This document shows, in pieces, positions 61,543-64,000 of a stretch of 64,000 nt of DNA; positions within the stretch are counted from its first letter, which is position 1, and every line of letters starts with the position of its first letter. Position numbers and translations under genes: made by a program. This stretch comes from Xestospongia bergquistia (lineage: Eukaryota > Porifera > Demospongiae > Haplosclerida > Petrosiidae), in the NCBI GenBank assembly GCA_963965975.1, contig OZ014424.1, positions 5,722,380 through 5,786,379 of the forward strand. The letters run 5' to 3'. The notes beneath the pieces were generated by a model. It was given only the letters and a program-made list of their open reading frames with translations. It did no database searches and was not told where the DNA came from.

Positions 61543-62530
61543 ATGTCTACTGTTGAGGACGTATTGCAACATGTAGATTTATTAACTAGTACACAATTGA
61601 AAGAATTACAAATTACTTTAATACGAAGATCACAAGTAAAATGTATTTTTTATTAATATATTAATATTCTAATTATTTTTGTAGCCTCATCAATTAAGAG
61701 AGTTTTATCAAGAAATAAATCAGTTATTATCATTTGATATTATCAGTAGATTACCACTAGATATTGTGGACCATATATTCAGTTATCTTGATGTCTCCTC
61801 ACTTTGTGCCGTAAGTCAGTGCTGTCATCAATGGAGACTGCTTGCTAACAATGATAAGTTATGGTATGAACCACCCACTACTGTCCACACCAATTACATT
61901 ATTGCAGGTATAATCATTGTAGATTAAAGGGATTTACTCTTTATGAGACCCTACCCTCTCCTCGATGGGATGAGGAAGGACGTCCTACTTCTCCTCGTCG
62001 TAAAGTACATGATATTACCAGGATACCTGTTATAATAAAACCTTTAATGTGTCATTGGAAAAAAATCTATATGAAAGCTTCAGTATTGACTAGTAACTGG
62101 GAACATGGATTATATACAGTATGTCCTTTACTAAGAAGTCATAAAGAGCCAGTCACTGCATTAGCTGTGGAAGGTTTGTGAAGAAATTTATTATATATAT
62201 TTTATTTTGTTGTAGATGATATATTAGTGTCTGGTTCACGTGATTGTACTGTTCGTATTTGGAGTTTACGATCATTATCAACAATACTCACATTACAAGG
62301 TCATACTGATGAAGTGACTACTCTTATTTTAAAGGTACTACATCACAAAACAATGAATTGAGATTATTTTATATGATAGAATGGACTTATAGTCACTGGA
62401 TGTGGTGATGGAGTCGTACGAGTGTACTCTAGTTCAACTGGTCAATGTCTCTGGTCTCTAGAGACTGTACAAGGAGGAGTAGATCATGTTGCTTTTGATG
62501 AGAATATAATTGTCTCTGCCTCCACTGACT

Positions 62531-62577
<47 letters not shown>

Positions 62578-63483
62578 TGATAAATGTATGCTAGTTCTTT
62601 ACAGGTATGGCAGTTTAAAGGAGGTCATCCTGTTGCCATAGCAACACTACAAGGTCATACTAAACCTATTACTGTGAGTATACTTCATTATTAATCCATT
62701 TTGTTCATTTGTCTGTCCATTTATCATTATTATCTATCCATTTAGTGTATTCAGTTATATTCATTTACTATTGTTACTGGTTCCTGGGACAGTACTATTA
62801 GAATATGGGATTGTAAAGATGGAATATGTCGTCATGTCCTACCAGCTCATTTTGAAGGTAAATGGACATATAGTAATCCAAATAGATGCATAAATTTTCG
62901 CTAAAGGTGTAAACTGTGTACTGATATATAATGACAAATTAATTAGTGGGGGTGGAGACTGTAAAGTGAAACTATGGGAACCAATTACAGGCCAATCTCT
63001 TGTAATCATGGCAGGGCATAATCAGGAAGTTGTAAGTCACATGATAGTCACATGGCTTGATATCAATGAATACAGTTGTGTATACAAGCTAATGAGAAGT
63101 TGATAATATCTTCATCTGCTGATAGTACTATTAGACTCTGGAACTATAATGGTAAAATGATGTCATTATGACTCTATAACTATGATGTCATAGGTATATG
63201 TTTACACGTTTTGGAGAATCATATTGGATTAGTACGTTGCCTTTGTCTTTATGGGCATCGACTTATATCAGGAGGTGATAGGAAAAGAGTTAATATATGG
63301 GATATTGAGGTATTATGTAACTATTGGAGTATATCTAATGTCATATATTGTGTATAGAGAGGTGTATTATTACATACTGTGCATCGTCAACAAATATTAC
63401 TACATTTAATGTGTGTCACTGATACTATGTTGATAACAGCATCACCAGATAATGGAGCAATATGTGTAATAAAATATTGGTAA
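61543..63483 (+). CDS. F-box/WD40 protein, FBXW7/Met30-like class
   Basis: Roughly eleven exons encode an SCF substrate receptor. After a short N-terminus there is an F-box (DIISRLPLDIVDHIFSYLD, CCHQWRLLANNDKLW) that would bind SKP1, a linker with CHWKKIYMKASVLTSNWEHG recalling the FBXW7 linker, and about seven WD40 units: VSGSRDCTVRIWSL, VTGCGDGVVRVYSS, STDCSLQVWQFKGG, VTGSWDSTIRIWDC, SGGGDCKVKLWEP, SSSADSTIRLWNY and SGGDRKRVNIWDI. It ends CVIKYW at 63483. Target proteins are unknown. I cannot name an orthologue: the linker is FBXW7-like but the propeller lacks its characteristic phosphodegron Arg phrases. One intron holds a TA repeat. Confidence 0.85.
62532..62573. repeat. TA dinucleotide repeat in intron
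   Basis: About twenty TA units directly after a splice donor of the F-box/WD40 gene; likely polymorphic in length. Confidence 0.95.
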
Positions 63484-63499
63484 ATAAAATATATAATTT

Positions 63500-63710
63500 A
63501 ATTTGCAGATATAAAACAATATATATTAATTTAATTTGTAGATATAAAACAATATATATTAATTTAATTTGCAGATATAAAAAACAATATAATATATTAA
63601 TTTAATTTGTAGATATAAAACAATATATATTAATTTAATTTGCAGATATAAAAAACAATATAATATATTAATTTAATTTGCAGATGTAAAACAATATATA
63701 TTATAAAATA
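63500..63710. repeat. 33-bp AT-rich tandem repeat between genes
   Basis: Six copies of an approximately 33-bp unit (GATATAAAACAATATATATT followed by AATTTAATTTGCA) separate the convergent F-box/WD40 gene and the EEP gene. Units alternate TTGCAG and TTGTAG. Confidence 0.9.
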
Positions 63711-63715
63711 TAAAA

Positions 63716-64000
63716 CTATTTTTTAAAGTCTGCCCATACCAGACAATGATCTGACACTGTCTCCTGTTTGTTCTGTAATTTTAACCCTTCTCTCACTACA
63801 CCCCAAGATCCTGTTGTTCTAGATGACTTCACGTTTGTACTGAGCCATAGATTATCATATTGTTTACTGCCGTGAGGATTTCTACCACTAATATTAGTGG
63901 GTGTGGTTGGAGGAATAAGATAAATATAGCCTATATTAGTAAGTCCATCAAAACCTAGTCAAAAGGATGCATGTATAGGAAAAATGGATGAATAAACCAC
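63716..64000 (-). CDS. Endonuclease/exonuclease/phosphatase-family protein, C-terminal exon (window-truncated)
   Basis: The final exon (63716-63954) encodes about 79 residues: GFDGLTNIGYIYLIPPTTP, YDNLWLST, GSWGVVREGLKLQ and the terminal SDHCLVWADFKK. SDHxxVWADF is the last conserved motif of the EEP/DNase I fold, and YDNLWLS plus GVVREGL recall EEPD1-type DNA-processing nucleases. The upstream exons are outside the window, so the exact family is uncertain. Convergent with the F-box/WD40 gene. Confidence 0.65.

Overview
This window is nuclear DNA from an early-branching animal, most likely a demosponge of the Amphimedon type. That placement is an inference from gene content and layout. The genes are clearly metazoan (SOCS-type SH2, TRIM-NHL, adhesion-like 7TM receptor, ANKRD27, DENND11, HDAC8), yet introns are mostly 40-60 bp, genes sit tens to hundreds of bases apart, many are head to head, and AT-rich introns carry short recurrent motifs. 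I rebuilt most multi-exon genes by hand. Where I summed exon lengths, the total was divisible by three.

Layout. 1-6.1 kb: the 3' part of SF3B3, a SOCS6/7-like gene, the ESCRT regulator IST1 and an HDAC8 orthologue. 6.1-15.8 kb: a riboflavin-transporter-like gene, then an accessory cluster of lineage-specific membrane genes (an Ig receptor with a PPxY tail, a GPI-type surface protein, three coiled-coil membrane proteins) ending in IDI1. This cluster contains an old tandem duplication in which each block kept different members. 15.8-26.5 kb: a TMX3-like thioredoxin protein, a C2H2 zinc-finger gene, HERPUD, a TRIM71/Wech-like TRIM-NHL gene and mitochondrial MCAT. 26.7-34.8 kb: ANKRD27 (VARP), with an 865-residue 7TM receptor gene nested antisense in a 3.7-kb intron.

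35-39 kb: two nearly identical tandem genes, each an adenine deaminase fused to a LOG-like Rossmann domain. This is the most unusual item in the window. A LOG domain would be expected to release a nucleobase from a nucleoside monophosphate and the deaminase to convert adenine to hypoxanthine, which suggests a two-step purine enzyme. The duplication also copied the last exon of ANKRD27.

39-64 kb: a zinc-finger dual-specificity phosphatase, a Regnase/N4BP1-like NYN ribonuclease, SLC35C2, a DHHC palmitoyltransferase, a WDR87/97-like protein with two intronic satellites, CHMP1, DENND11, DCAF11, RPL13, an F-box/WD40 gene and the 3' end of an EEP-family nuclease. IST1 and CHMP1, known ESCRT-III partners, are both present but about 50 kb apart. 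I saw no tRNA, rRNA, CRISPR, retroelement or virus-like element.
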